From: Streptomyces sp. RFCAC02 | GTDB lineage: Bacteria > Actinomycetota > Actinomycetes > Streptomycetales > Streptomycetaceae | Assembly (NCBI RefSeq): GCF_004193175.1 | Contig: NZ_SAUH01000001.1 | Location: forward strand, 2,211,501-2,275,500 | DNA length: 64,000 bases | Direction: 5' to 3' | Shown: one piece after another, positions 45,115-53,666 of the stretch | Layout of the letters: every line of letters starts with the position of its first letter | Numbering within the stretch: the first letter of the stretch is position 1 | The notes under the pieces: model-generated | The model's input: the letters and a program-made list of their open reading frames with translations, nothing else | Told to the model about the DNA's origin: nothing | The model's database searches: none | Made by a program: the position numbers and the translations under genes

Positions 45115-45603
45115 ACGGTTTCCTTCCGACATCGACCGCGCGATGACCACGCGGGCGCAATCCCGCCCCTGACACGGTCCTCCCCGGATGGATGAAGCTG
45201 AAGGAGGCACTGGCCCGGCCGGAGCCCCGCGCGCGAGGTGCGCGTGGAACTCACGTGGTGCTTCGGGCGGCATACGGCGATCGGCTGTTCAGTTGTCAAA
45301 CGCAGTCCTTGCGGTGTCCCCGATGGGGGACAGCGGTTGCCGTATGCGGGGCCTGACAGACGGACACACTGCCGGAAGCCGCTGCCCCGAGGCAATTCGC
45401 CCCCATGTGGGAAAGGTCACATGCCCCATGGGCTTGTCAACCGTCTTTGACTCGTGACGGTCCGTCTGCCAGCGGGTTTCCGCGGGAGGAACGGCCGGTG
45501 GCGCGGCCCGGCTCCGGGAGCGCGTGCCGTGGATCACCGGCGCGCCGGGGCGCACAACCGGGGCGCAACCGGTGCACACGCACCGGCCGCGCCCCTTTAC
45601 GCC
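45115..45603 (-). promoter_or_regulatory. Long leader/promoter region of the transglycosylase gene
   Basis: A 489-base stretch without a supported gene. On the minus strand a TTGACA lies at 45294-45299 with TATGCC about 19 bases downstream, and another TTGACA near 45437. Hairpins TGTCCCC-GATG-GGGGACA (45315-45332) and CATGTG-N8-CACATG (45404-45423) lie between. Cell-wall hydrolase genes of streptomycetes often have regulated leaders, but I could not match a known riboswitch. Confidence 0.35.
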
Positions 45604-46941
45604 CTAAACCCGGCCCTCCTCCAGCATTTCGGTCACCAGCGCGGCGATCGGGGACCGTTCGGACCGGGTCAGCGTCACATGGGCGAACAGCGGGTGCCCC
45701 TTCAGCTTCTCCACCACGGCGACCACACCGTCGTACCGGCCGACACGGAGGTTGTCGCGCTGCGCCACGTCGTGGGTGAGGACTACACGGGAGTCCTGTC
45801 CGATCCGGGACAGCACGGTGAGCAGCACGTTCCGTTCCAGGGACTGGGCCTCGTCCACGATGACGAACGTGTCGTGCAGTGAACGGCCCCTGATGTGGGT
45901 GAGCGGCAGGACCTCCAGCATGCCGCGCGCCACGACCTCCTCGATGACCTCGCGCGTCGTCACCGCCGACAGCGTGTCGAACACGGCCTGCGCCCACGGG
46001 TTCATCTTCTCGGCCTCGGTGCCCGGCAGATAGCCGAGGTCCTGGCCGCCGACCGCGTACAGCGGCCGGAAGACGACGACCTTGCTGTGCTGACGGCGCT
46101 CCAGCACCGCTTCGAGCCCCGCGCACAGCGCCAGCGCCGACTTGCCGGTCCCGGCCCGCCCGCCGAGCGACACGATGCCGACCTCCGGGTCGAGCAGCAG
46201 GTCGAGGGCGATGCGCTGTTCGGCGCTGCGGCCGTGGATGCCGAACGCCTCCCGGTCGCCGCGCACCAGGCGCACCCGGCCGTCCGCCGTGACCCGGCCG
46301 AGGGCGCGGCCCCGTTCCGACGAGATGACCAGACCGGTGTGCACGGGCAGGCCGGCGACGGCGGGGTCCTCGACCTGCTCGGTCGTGAACAGTTCGTCCA
46401 CGGCCTCGGCGGCGAGCGCCACCTCGACCATGCCGTTCCAGCCGTCCGCGTCGGTGATGGCCAGTTCCGCGCGGTACTCCTCGGCGGCGAGACCGACCGA
46501 CGACGCCTTGATGCGCAGCGGCAGGTCCTTCGAGACGACCGTGACGTCGCGGCCCTCGGCCTGGAGGTTGCGGGCGACCGCGAGGATGCGCGAGTCGTTG
46601 TCCGCGAGCCGGCCCCGCTCGTTCAGCATGGCGGCGGGCAGCACGGCCGGATCCGAGTGGTTCAGCTCGACCCTGAGGGTGCCGCCGAGGTCGCCGATGG
46701 GCAGGGGCGTGTCGAGCCTCCCGTACCGCACCCGGTACTCGTCCAGCCGGCGCAGCACCTGCCGGGCGAAGTATCCGAGCTCGGGGTGCTGCCGCTTCGC
46801 CTCCAGCTCGGAGATGACGACGACCGGGAGGACGACCTCATGCTCGTCGAAACGAGTGAGGGCCGACGGGTCGGCGAGCAGGACGCTGGTGTCGAGGACG
46901 TACATGCGGCGGTCGTTGGGACGCTTGGTGCTGGTGGCCAC
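45604..46941 (-). CDS. PIN-PhoH fusion ATPase
   Basis: A 445-residue protein. An N-terminal PIN ribonuclease domain (about residues 12-150; [52 protein letters not shown]) is joined to a PhoH-type P-loop ATPase (about 225-440; [50 protein letters not shown]). This PhoH2 arrangement has RNA helicase and ribonuclease activity in mycobacteria. GTG 46941 ([12 protein letters not shown]) is chosen; ATG 46905 lacks a ribosome site. It is downstream of the frameshifted prenyltransferase gene on the same strand, after a gap of 268 bases. Confidence 0.93.
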   Translation of the reverse strand: MATSTKRPNDRRMYVLDTSVLLADPSALTRFDEHEVVLPVVVISELEAKRQHPELGYFARQVLRRLDEYRVRYGRLDTPLPIGDLGGTLRVELNHSDPAVLPAAMLNERGRLADNDSRILAVARNLQAEGRDVTVVSKDLPLRIKASSVGLAAEEYRAELAITDADGWNGMVEVALAAEAVDELFTTEQVEDPAVAGLPVHTGLVISSERGRALGRVTADGRVRLVRGDREAFGIHGRSAEQRIALDLLLDPEVGIVSLGGRAGTGKSALALCAGLEAVLERRQHSKVVVFRPLYAVGGQDLGYLPGTEAEKMNPWAQAVFDTLSAVTTREVIEEVVARGMLEVLPLTHIRGRSLHDTFVIVDEAQSLERNVLLTVLSRIGQDSRVVLTHDVAQRDNLRVGRYDGVVAVVEKLKGHPLFAHVTLTRSERSPIAALVTEMLEEGRV

Positions 46942-47209
46942 GTGTGGACGAACCCCCTCGGACGAGGTCTGGGACCACGGCGCCCATGGCGCCGGGGATC
47001 GGCCGGCCGGCCCGGACCCGCGCCGCACGGGGCCCGGTACCGGCCCTGGCCCCCGCTGGAGAGGGGAATACGTGGTGCGCAAACGGGCCTCCCGGAGACC
47101 GCGCCGACGCGCGGTCCGCCGGAAATATGCCCGCCTCCGCCCCACATCATGCGGCGGCACGCCCGCCCGGCGGACCCTCCCGGCGTGTCGCCGCCGCCGG
47201 CGGTCGCGG

Positions 47210-47997
47210 TCAGACGCCGTACCGGCGGTCCCGTGCCGCGTAATCCCGCAGCGCGCGCAGGAAGTCGACCTTCCGGAACGCGGGCCAGTACGCCTCGCAG
47301 AACCAGTACTCCGAATGAGCGCTCTGCCACAGCATGAAACCGGACAGCCGCTGCTCGCCGCTCGTGCGGATCACGAGGTCGGGGTCGGGCTGGCCGCGTG
47401 TGTAGAGGTGCTCGGAGATGTCCTCCACGCCGAGGGTCTCCGCGACCTGCTCCAGCGTGCGGCCCTCGGCGGCGCGCTTGGCGAGCAGCGAGCGGACGGC
47501 GTCGGCGATCTCCTGCCTGCCGCCGTACCCGATGGCGACGTTGACGAGGATGCCGGTGCGGCGCGCGCCGTCTCCTCCGCCTCGCGCAGCACGCGCCGGG
47601 TGCGCTCGGGCAGCACGTCGAGCGCCCCCACGTGGTGCACGCGCCACCGGCCGTCGGCCGCGAGGTCCCGCACCGCGTTCTCGACGACGGTGAGGAGCTG
47701 CGCCAGCTCGTCCGGCTCGCGGTTCAGGTTGTCGGTGGACAGCATCCAGAGGGTGACGACCTCGACGTCGGTCTCCGCGCACCAGCCCAGCAGCTCGCGG
47801 ATCTTCGCGGCGCCGGCCTCGTGCCCCCGCCGGGTGGGCGCGCCGGCGGCCTTGGCCCAGCGGCGGTTGCCGTCGAGGATGACGCCGATGTGCTTGGGCG
47901 CCCGCGCGGTGTCGAGCCGGTCCTCCACCCGGCGCGCGTACAGACGTATGACCAGACGGCGCAGCGTGTTCTTCACTGCGCTCTTGACCGCGCTCAT
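47210..47997 (-). pseudogene. uppS: Isoprenyl (cis-prenyl) transferase, frameshifted
   Basis: Two overlapping minus-strand frames together encode a full UppS-like protein of about 262 residues. The first (from ATG 47997) has HIGVILDGNRRWAKAAG and WMLSTDNLNREPDEL up to REAEETAR. The second continues with RTGILVNVAIGYGGRQEIAD and [17 protein letters not shown], then QSAHSEYWF, to the stop at 47210. The break lies in a GC run (about 47560-47570), and one missing base would restore the frame. Either it is a sequencing error or a recent mutation. The enzyme would add isoprene units to make polyprenyl diphosphate; streptomycetes usually have a second uppS, so loss could be tolerated. Confidence 0.85.
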
Positions 47998-48074
47998 GCG
48001 ATGTGCCAGCCCCTCGAAGACCGCTCGGGTGTGCCGGAACTCTACCCCCGAACGGTCCACCCCCCTGGCGGCAC

Positions 48075-48117
48075 AAAAAAGCGGGCCGGTCCGTGGGGGG
48101 GGTTACGGACCGGCCCG
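48075..48117 (-). terminator. Intrinsic terminator of the prepilin peptidase gene
   Basis: A perfect 13-bp stem (arms 48082-48094 and 48105-48117) is followed on the minus strand by C then TTTTTT. This is a canonical Rho-independent terminator, 60 bases after the peptidase stop. Confidence 0.85.
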
Positions 48118-48177
48118 AGGGGGGGTTTCCACCGTAACGCATCTCCGGCGCTCCTGGGGGCATAGCCGCACGGATAT

Positions 48178-48945
48178 TTACGCGGCCGCCGCGGCGAGCG
48201 TCAGGGCGGCGAACGCGCCGAGGACCATGAACGGCCCGAACGGGATGGCCGTCCGGCGCCCCGCCCTGCCCCGGACCGTCAGGATCAGGCCGTAGCCGGC
48301 CGCGAGCAGGAAGCCCATGAAGGTGCCGAGCAGCACCGCGTCCCAGCCGTACCAGGCGAGCGCGGCCCCGATCGGGACGGCCAGCTTCACGTCACCGAGG
48401 CCCATCCCGCGCGGATTGACGAGGAACAGCACGAAGTAGACGCCGCCGAGCGCCGCCCCGCCGAGCAGTGCCCGGGGCCAGCTCCCGCCCGCGCCGGGAA
48501 GCAGCGCCGCCACTCCGAGCCCCGCCGCGAGCACCGCGGCCAGGGGCAGCGTCAGGACGTCGGGCAGCCGCTGCACGGCGAAGTCGACGGCCGCGAGCAG
48601 GACGGCGGCCGGCACCGCCAGCAGCCAGACGACGGATTCCGGCCGGCTCCCCGATACGGCGGCGAGCCCGGCGCAGCAGACGGCGCACACCACGGCGAGG
48701 ACAAGGGGGCCGCGCGGCGTGCGGGCGAGGGGCAGCGCGCAGTCACCGCAGCGACCGCGGCCCAGCCAGCCGCCGAGGGGACGGGAGGGAAAAGGATGCC
48801 CCGCCGGACACGCCGGACGCCATGGTTCACCGGGGGCGACGGACAACCGGTACCCGGGCCGTACGAGGAGAGAACCGGCCACTGCGCCCCAGAGCGCGGC
48901 CACCGTCACGAACAGCACCGCGGGAGTCGCGGGAGAGGAGGACAC
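48178..48945 (-). CDS. A24 prepilin peptidase
   Basis: A 255-residue membrane aspartyl protease. The N-terminal part has a Cys-containing cytosolic loop (ACPAGH, GRCGDC), the remnant of a zinc-binding methylase-type domain. The active-site aspartates lie in AAVDFAVQRLPDVLT and GMGLGDVKLAVPIGAAL. About seven helices are visible. It should cleave the leader of the Flp-like and TadE-like pseudopilins encoded further right in this locus. The GTG start at 48945 gives MSSSPATPAVLFVTVAALWG. It ends with a T-tract terminator, so it forms the end of a transcript. Confidence 0.9.
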   Translation of the reverse strand: MSSSPATPAVLFVTVAALWGAVAGSLLVRPGYRLSVAPGEPWRPACPAGHPFPSRPLGGWLGRGRCGDCALPLARTPRGPLVLAVVCAVCCAGLAAVSGSRPESVVWLLAVPAAVLLAAVDFAVQRLPDVLTLPLAAVLAAGLGVAALLPGAGGSWPRALLGGAALGGVYFVLFLVNPRGMGLGDVKLAVPIGAALAWYGWDAVLLGTFMGFLLAAGYGLILTVRGRAGRRTAIPFGPFMVLGAFAALTLAAAAA

Positions 48946-49131
48946 GCGCCGAGCGTAATGCGGGCCGGCCTGCCCGAGTGGGGGGAAGGGCAGACCGGCC
49001 CGTTGATAGGGCAGGACCGGAGCGGGGGGGGTGGCTCACGGCCCGGCCCGCCAGCCGCCGCCGGGGTGGGAGTGGCGACGGTGGCAGTAAGGGGTGTCAG
49101 CGGCTGCCAACACAGGAACGATACCGCACCG

Positions 49132-49665
49132 TCAGGACGTCTGTGACCCCCTCCGGCACAGGCGACCCAGCCCGCGGGCGTAACTGTGCGCAATGACACG
49201 CTGGGCCGCGCGCCCGAACGGTCCCGCTACGCGTGTGTACCAGACCGCCCCGCGACTGAACGCCGTCACGTCGAGTGACACCCGGTCGTCGGAGTGTCGC
49301 TCGACGACGAACGCCTCCTCACCCCGTACGGGATTCCCCGTGAGCGTTCCGTAGCCGAAGCCGGCGGCGTCGGGTTCGTGGATCGTCCAGACGACACGGG
49401 AGGTTGCCGGCAGCCGCAGCGGGCCGATGCCGAGCCCGACCGTGACCGTTGCACCCGGAACGGCCTCGTCCGTGTCCGCCCGCACGCGCAGTCCGGCGGC
49501 GCGGTGCATCTCCCACCGCAGCACCGCGCGGACGGCCCGCTCCCACGTATCCCGGCCGTGCCCGATGTCCGCGCGGACGCGCAGCAGGTGGTACCCGGGC
49601 GGCGGTTCGCCGCCGTGGCGCAGGTCACGGGTGGCGCCGACGCGGGGATACGTGAAACTCGTCAC
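49132..49665 (-). CDS. DUF1990 family protein
   Basis: A 177-residue cytosolic protein. FTYPRVGATRD, PPGYHLLRVRADIGHG, WEMHRAAGLRVRADT and EEAFVVERHSDDRVSLDVTAFSRGA follow the DUF1990 pattern, a small START-like fold of unknown role common in actinobacteria. GTG 49665 with GAGGG just upstream is the start. It lies between the pilus genes and the prepilin peptidase but has no known pilus function. It may simply be inserted there. Confidence 0.85.
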   Translation of the reverse strand: MTSFTYPRVGATRDLRHGGEPPPGYHLLRVRADIGHGRDTWERAVRAVLRWEMHRAAGLRVRADTDEAVPGATVTVGLGIGPLRLPATSRVVWTIHEPDAAGFGYGTLTGNPVRGEEAFVVERHSDDRVSLDVTAFSRGAVWYTRVAGPFGRAAQRVIAHSYARGLGRLCRRGSQTS

Positions 49666-49783
49666 GGTCCCTCGGTACCGGCCGGAGCCCGGCGGGGCAA
49701 GTGACGCGCCGCCCGCACTGGGATGCGCTGCGCGACACGGCCGCCGAATGGACCGTGCGGGCGGTGCCGACCGTGGGGGCACC

Positions 49784-49992
49784 GTGGCAGGGGCAGCAGC
49801 GGGTACGGGCCCGGGGAGCAGGGGCGGGCGTGCCGGCGCCGCACCGCCACCGTTCCGTCCCCTCGGCGACCGGGACCCGCGCGAGGTGGCCGGATACCGC
49901 CTGCCGGCGCGGCTCGGCTCGGGCGGCACGGGCACCGTCCACCTCTCCTATACGCGTGGCGGGCAGCCCGTGGTTCGGGTGAGCCCCGGGCC
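49784..49992 (+). pseudogene. Truncated Ser/Thr protein kinase N-terminus
   Basis: An open frame from GTG 49784 contains DRDPREVAGYRLPARLGSGG then TGTVHLSYTRGGQPVVRV, the N-terminal lobe start of a streptomycete Hanks kinase, including the glycine loop. The catalytic Lys strand is degraded (PVVRV where AVKV is expected). The frame then runs antisense into the convergent OmpA gene and stops at 50065. The rest of the kinase is absent, so this is a remnant. Confidence 0.55.
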
Positions 49993-50724
49993 TCACTCGG
50001 TGGTGGGCCAGGAGATCTCCACCCGCCGGTTGCGCTGCCGGCCCTCCTCGGTCTCGTTGTCGTAGAGGGGGTAGTCCTCGCTGTAGCCACGGACGTTGAA
50101 CTCGATGCCGGACGGGTCCTCGATGAGCCCGAGCAGCACTTCCTGGGTATTCCGCGCGCGCTCCTCCGACAGAGCGGTGCCGCTGTCGTAGGAACCCTGG
50201 TCGTCGGTGAAGCCGAAGACGTTCACGCGGGCCGGCTGGTACTCGTCGATGGCAGCCGCCACCTCGGCGAGCGCCTCCTCCGACTCGGGGGTGATCTCAC
50301 TGCTGCCCTCACCGAAGATCACGTCCGTCTGGAGCGTGAACTTGTGACTGCTCCCGACTCGCTCCTCACGCTGCGCGCCGTCGTCGGAACCGTTCGGCTC
50401 CTCGCCGCCGCCTCCGCCGGTCGAGCCGTCAGTCGTTGTCTCCTCGCCGCTCTGACCGCCTTCATCTCCAGCAGAGTCACCGAGACTTTCGGTGATGAAT
50501 CTGATGTCCAGGACGCGCGGCTCGGCCAGTTCCGCACCATCCGCAAGCTGGAGCCCAGAAGCATCCGGATCCACCTCCGGCACAGGCGGCGCTTCGTAGC
50601 CGGGGGGTTGCTCAGTACCTGTATCCCCATCGTCAGCCAGAGCTGGCGTTCCCATGGTGATGACAGCCACGCCCGCCAACAGGGCGGCGGCCGCGCGGGC
50701 CTGCCGTTGCACTCCGTAGGTCAT
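49993..50724 (-). CDS. Secreted OmpA-family protein
   Basis: A 243-residue protein. A signal peptide (MTYGVQRQARAAAALLAGVA ... ALA) is followed by an acidic disordered region with a Gly run (about 30-125). An OmpA_C/MotB-like domain (about 130-243) has DVIFGEGSSEITPESEEAL, RVNVFGFTDDQGS, LSEERARNTQEVLL and RQRNRRVEISW. The domain binds peptidoglycan. In this Gram-positive setting it probably tethers a pilus-associated complex to the wall. ATG 50724 has GAGGGGA upstream. It is the downstream end of the Flp/TadG-like/lipoprotein gene string on the minus strand. Confidence 0.88.
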   Translation of the reverse strand: MTYGVQRQARAAAALLAGVAVITMGTPALADDGDTGTEQPPGYEAPPVPEVDPDASGLQLADGAELAEPRVLDIRFITESLGDSAGDEGGQSGEETTTDGSTGGGGGEEPNGSDDGAQREERVGSSHKFTLQTDVIFGEGSSEITPESEEALAEVAAAIDEYQPARVNVFGFTDDQGSYDSGTALSEERARNTQEVLLGLIEDPSGIEFNVRGYSEDYPLYDNETEEGRQRNRRVEISWPTTE

Positions 50725-50735
50725 CTGCGGTCCCC

Positions 50736-51353
50736 TCAGCGGATTTCGATCGTGGCCGGCGGCATGTCCGCCACCTGGAACTCGACTTCGGTCGTCGCCG
50801 GGTCCGGCGCTGGGAACTGGGCGAACCACGGTACCGTGGCACCGGGCGCGATCCCGCTACCGAATCCGGTGCACAGACAGCGGCCGGTCGTGTCACGCAA
50901 GATGAGGTATCGCTTGCCCTCTGTCGGGGCGATGAGCGTGGCACCGGCCATGGAAGCACCGTTCGCGGCCAGCTCCTCCTCGGCACCCGCCCAACGAAGA
51001 TCGAACCACTGTGAGCCACCGCCGTTGTGCAACGTTCCCTCGACCGTGAGGAACCCGCCCTCCTCGCGCTCGGCTCTGGTGATCGTGAGAGTGAGATCCG
51101 GCTGTCCCGTCACCTCGGCCAGCGGCTCCGCCTCGTCCGGATCCCCCTCCGCCTCGGTGGCGTCCTCATCGCCCTGCTCCTCGCCACCTGCGCCCGCGCC
51201 GTCATCCGGGGAATCGGTTTCCGAGATACTGCCGTTTCCCTGGGCCTCTTCGTTGTCGCCCGAACCCGAGCAACTTGCCACCGCGATCACCAACGCGGCG
51301 CCCAGCGCGACCACGATCAGGATGAGTCGGGACTTGCTATCACGGAGGTCCAT
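50736..51353 (-). CDS. Probable lipoprotein in the Tad locus
   Basis: A 205-residue secreted protein. A short basic N-terminus, a hydrophobic helix (LILIVVALGAALVIAVASC) ending in a lipobox-like VASC, and a long acidic disordered stretch (about 32-80) precede a beta-rich domain with LTLTITRAEREEGGFLTVEGT, WFDLRWAG and RYLILRDTTGRCLCTGF. ATG 51353 (MDLRDSKSR) is the likely start. The open frame extends to 51455 but would overlap the upstream gene. It lies 11 bases before the OmpA gene and is probably co-expressed with it. No known family. Confidence 0.75.
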   Translation of the reverse strand: MDLRDSKSRLILIVVALGAALVIAVASCSGSGDNEEAQGNGSISETDSPDDGAGAGGEEQGDEDATEAEGDPDEAEPLAEVTGQPDLTLTITRAEREEGGFLTVEGTLHNGGGSQWFDLRWAGAEEELAANGASMAGATLIAPTEGKRYLILRDTTGRCLCTGFGSGIAPGATVPWFAQFPAPDPATTEVEFQVADMPPATIEIR

Positions 51354-51390
51354 CAGGCGCCGGTCCTTCAATGCATCGTGGTAGATAACG

Positions 51391-52062
51391 TCAGTTTTCG
51401 AGATGAACGCGGAAAAGATCCCGAGGATCGGGAAGGTCGCCCGTGTCGTTGTCATCGGGGTCGATGACCCACTCGCGGTCTTCGCAGTCGAGCGTCACGG
51501 GAGTGGCATCGTCCTGCTCGCCGCCGCCTTCGTCTTCGCCATCCCCAGGGTCGTCATCATCGGGCGTTTCCCCCGGATCCGACTCATCGCCCGACTCGGC
51601 CGTGCACAGTCCCTCGATCACCGCTACGGCTTCCAGTACGGCATGCCGTCCTTCGGTACCCGGGATGATCGTGTCCCCGACGGATGCCTCAGTGCGCACC
51701 GTGACGCGGTACCCGGCCCGGCCATCGAGCTTGACGCATTCTTCGACGGACGCCCCATTGCGACCGGCCAAGTCCTGCGCCGCTGAACAGGCAGCCGTCT
51801 CCACATCCTGAGCTTGGAGGATCGCCGAGAGATCCCCCTCTCCGTCAGCCACGGCTTCTATGAGGTCGTCGAACAGGGTGTCCCTCGCCTCCTGGGCCGC
51901 CGCGAGAGCTGCGGCATCGGCGGCTGACTGCCCACCGTTACGCAATGACGCCGCCTGGGCGAACACGAAGAACGTCAGTGCGACCAGCAGGCAGATCGTC
52001 ACCATCCAGACGTACAACGGGAAGACGGCCCCCGCGTCGCGCCGCTTCGGGACGTGGCTCAG
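51391..52062 (-). CDS. TadG-like pilus-assembly-related secreted protein, probable CTG start
   Basis: About 223 residues. KRRDAGAVFPLYVWMVTICL then LVALTFFVFAQAASLRNGGQ is the N-terminal helix of TadE/TadG-related proteins, and SAADAAALAAAQEARD is their typical next segment. The C-terminal 70 residues are very acidic. No ATG, GTG or TTG lies at the expected position before the conserved segment. CTG 52062 overlaps the TGA of the Flp gene (CTGA) and fits coupling, so a CTG start is proposed. A TTG or ATG inside the helix would remove conserved residues. Confidence 0.7.
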   Translation of the reverse strand: MSHVPKRRDAGAVFPLYVWMVTICLLVALTFFVFAQAASLRNGGQSAADAAALAAAQEARDTLFDDLIEAVADGEGDLSAILQAQDVETAACSAAQDLAGRNGASVEECVKLDGRAGYRVTVRTEASVGDTIIPGTEGRHAVLEAVAVIEGLCTAESGDESDPGETPDDDDPGDGEDEGGGEQDDATPVTLDCEDREWVIDPDDNDTGDLPDPRDLFRVHLEN

Positions 52063-52265
52063 GAACCGCCGGTGACGGCGTTGACCCGGTCCATGATGAA
52101 GTTGCCGATCGTGCTTCCCACTGGCAATGCCCTGACCACGAGCACGATGGCGACGATGAAGAGCAGCAGGCCGGCGTACTCCACGAAGCCTGCGCCGCTG
52201 TCCCTGTGACGGGTCTGAAGTCGGTCTCTGACGGCGGCTTTCCAGCGCAGCAGCAGCCTGCCCAT
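52059..52265 (-). CDS. Flp-type pilin-like protein
   Basis: A 68-residue small protein. A basic leader (MGRLLLRWKAAVRDRLQTRH) and DSGAGFVEYAGLLLFIVAIVLV form a type IVb prepilin site, with cleavage expected before FVEYA. Only one hydrophobic helix and a short tail (LPVGSTIGNFIMDRVNAVTG) follow, as in Flp pilins. It should be the major pilin or a pseudopilin, processed by the A24 peptidase. ATG 52265 is preceded by GGAGGAGAGG. The next gene overlaps its stop. Confidence 0.85.
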   Translation of the reverse strand: MGRLLLRWKAAVRDRLQTRHRDSGAGFVEYAGLLLFIVAIVLVVRALPVGSTIGNFIMDRVNAVTGGS

Positions 52266-52659
52266 GGTGTCCCTCTCCTCCGGCCGGGGCCGGGTCGGAC
52301 GGTCGTTCCGAGCCCGTGGTGGTCCGGTTCTCACGGTACTGCGGTACGGCCCGCCGCGTTGTCGCGGGCGGGCTGCAACTCCTGCCGCCCGATCCATGGT
52401 TGACGGCCCGACGTGTCATGCCCGACCCCCTCCCCGCAGGCCAGTCCGTACACCTGTCGCCACCGACTGTGCCACACCGGACGCGGCTTGGGCAGAGAGA
52501 CCATCCGATCAGCTGACACCGCGCACGCTTTCCGTACGACGGCGGTGGCGCGGCTGTCGTACCGGTACGGCACCGCGTACGCGCACGGCGCGGCGCACGG
52601 GGACCGTGCCCCGCGCGCCGCGCCGTGAAACCCGTCGGGCGACCGTGTCGAACGGGGCG
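52266..52659. other. Intergenic region inside the Tad locus
   Basis: A 394-base stretch with no convincing gene. It should hold the promoter of the Flp-TadG-lipoprotein-OmpA string on the minus strand. A perfect 12-bp palindrome CGTACCGGTACG lies at 52558-52569, near other CGTAC repeats. No -10 could be assigned with confidence. Confidence 0.4.
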
Positions 52660-52974
52660 CTAGCCGCCCTCGCCGCCGCCGTCCCCCTCCAGGGTGGCCT
52701 CCAGTTCCGCCTCGAAGTCGTTGACCGTCTGGATGACGGTCTCCGTCATCTTGGCGAGACCCTCGAGCTGCTCGCTGATGTCGCCCCGGCCGTCCTTCCA
52801 GCCGCTGACGAAGCTGTCGAGCGCGTCCACCACACGGTCGTCGCCGAACGAGTCGTTGTACGAGTCGAACGTGTCGCCCGTGCGGTTCATGTAGTCCTTG
52901 ACCTCGCGGAGCTGTGGCGCGAATTCCGTCAGCTCCGTGAGCGGAATGGCCATCCGCTCACCGCTGTCGCCCAT
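52660..52974 (-). CDS. Small helical WXG100-like protein
   Basis: A 104-residue acidic, mostly helical protein. LREVKDYMNRTGDTFDSYND, then SFVSGWKDGRGDISEQLEGL and a third helix, resemble the two-helix hairpin of WXG100/ESX substrates, with W-K-D-G in the turn region. The C-terminus is a GDGGGEGG tail. ATG 52974 has GAGGG upstream. Neighbours are an unknown protein and a second WXG-like protein, so the trio probably works together. Type VII export is inferred. Confidence 0.65.
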   Translation of the reverse strand: MGDSGERMAIPLTELTEFAPQLREVKDYMNRTGDTFDSYNDSFGDDRVVDALDSFVSGWKDGRGDISEQLEGLAKMTETVIQTVNDFEAELEATLEGDGGGEGG

Positions 52975-52992
52975 GCTCTGCCCTCCCCTCGG

Positions 52993-53640
52993 TTACGCCG
53001 CCGTGAAGCGGAAGGTGGATGTGATGGCGTCGAAGACGTCGAAGAAGGAGTCGGCGAGGTCCAGGACCTGGCTGCTGCCGGACACCAGCGCGACGGCCTG
53101 CTGATCACCCGGGATCGGGATGAACGTCTGCATCAGCACCGCGCGGACCGTACGGCTGTCGCCGGGGACGGCGATGTCCTCGACGCCCTTGGTCCTCGCG
53201 ACCGTGCCCACCTCCGGGATGTCGGCCGTGCTGACGTCCCGCCACGCGTCCCCCTCACGGCGCGCGGTCTTCGTGCCGAGCTGGCCGGCGATGGCCGCCG
53301 GGTCGGTCGGCAGGACCTCCCCCGACGAGGTGCGGGCGCCGATGATCGAGACGGTGACGGTCGCGGTGATCGGCGGACCGCCGCCGAAGCTCTCGGCCAT
53401 GCAGCCGCAGTACACCGCTCCCGAGTCCCATGCCTGCCGCGCCTGGCGGCGCAGGAAGGAGGCCACCACCTCGCGGTGCTCGGCCAGTTCCGGGACGTTC
53501 CTCACCCGCTCGTCCACCATGCGCCGGATGCTGTTGTCCCGGGTCTCGGGACGCAGGTCGAATTCCCACCACGAGTCCGGAACGGAGATCCGGAACCCCT
53601 TGCGTTCGACGGTGACGGTGTCCACCCATTTGTCGGCCAT
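52993..53640 (-). CDS. Hypothetical protein beside WXG-like genes
   Basis: A 215-residue protein without signal peptide or membrane helix. It begins MADKWVDTVTVERKGFRISVP, then DSWWEFDLRPETRDNSIRRM. The later part has TVTVSIIGARTSSGEV, GTVARTKGVEDIAVPGDS, VRAVLMQTFIPIPGD and a hydrophobic FDAITSTFRF end. The order resembles LpqN/DcrB-like single-domain proteins found near type VII genes, but the match is weak. GAGGAG precedes the ATG at 53640. It lies between two WXG-like genes and may be a chaperone or accessory factor. Confidence 0.65.
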   Translation of the reverse strand: MADKWVDTVTVERKGFRISVPDSWWEFDLRPETRDNSIRRMVDERVRNVPELAEHREVVASFLRRQARQAWDSGAVYCGCMAESFGGGPPITATVTVSIIGARTSSGEVLPTDPAAIAGQLGTKTARREGDAWRDVSTADIPEVGTVARTKGVEDIAVPGDSRTVRAVLMQTFIPIPGDQQAVALVSGSSQVLDLADSFFDVFDAITSTFRFTAA

Positions 53641-53666
53641 GGCCGCTCCTCTTCCCGGCCCCGGCG

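Noticed and set aside
45133..45440. ydaO-type c-di-AMP riboswitch before the transglycosylase gene
   Set aside because: The conserved ydaO core sequences could not be found by eye on the minus strand; only simple hairpins and promoter-like elements are visible.
49701..49982. Plus-strand ORF beginning TRRPHWDALRD as an intact gene
   Set aside because: It is in a different frame from the kinase-like residues, has an Arg/Ala-rich composition and no recognised family. The kinase-like frame explains the better conserved part.
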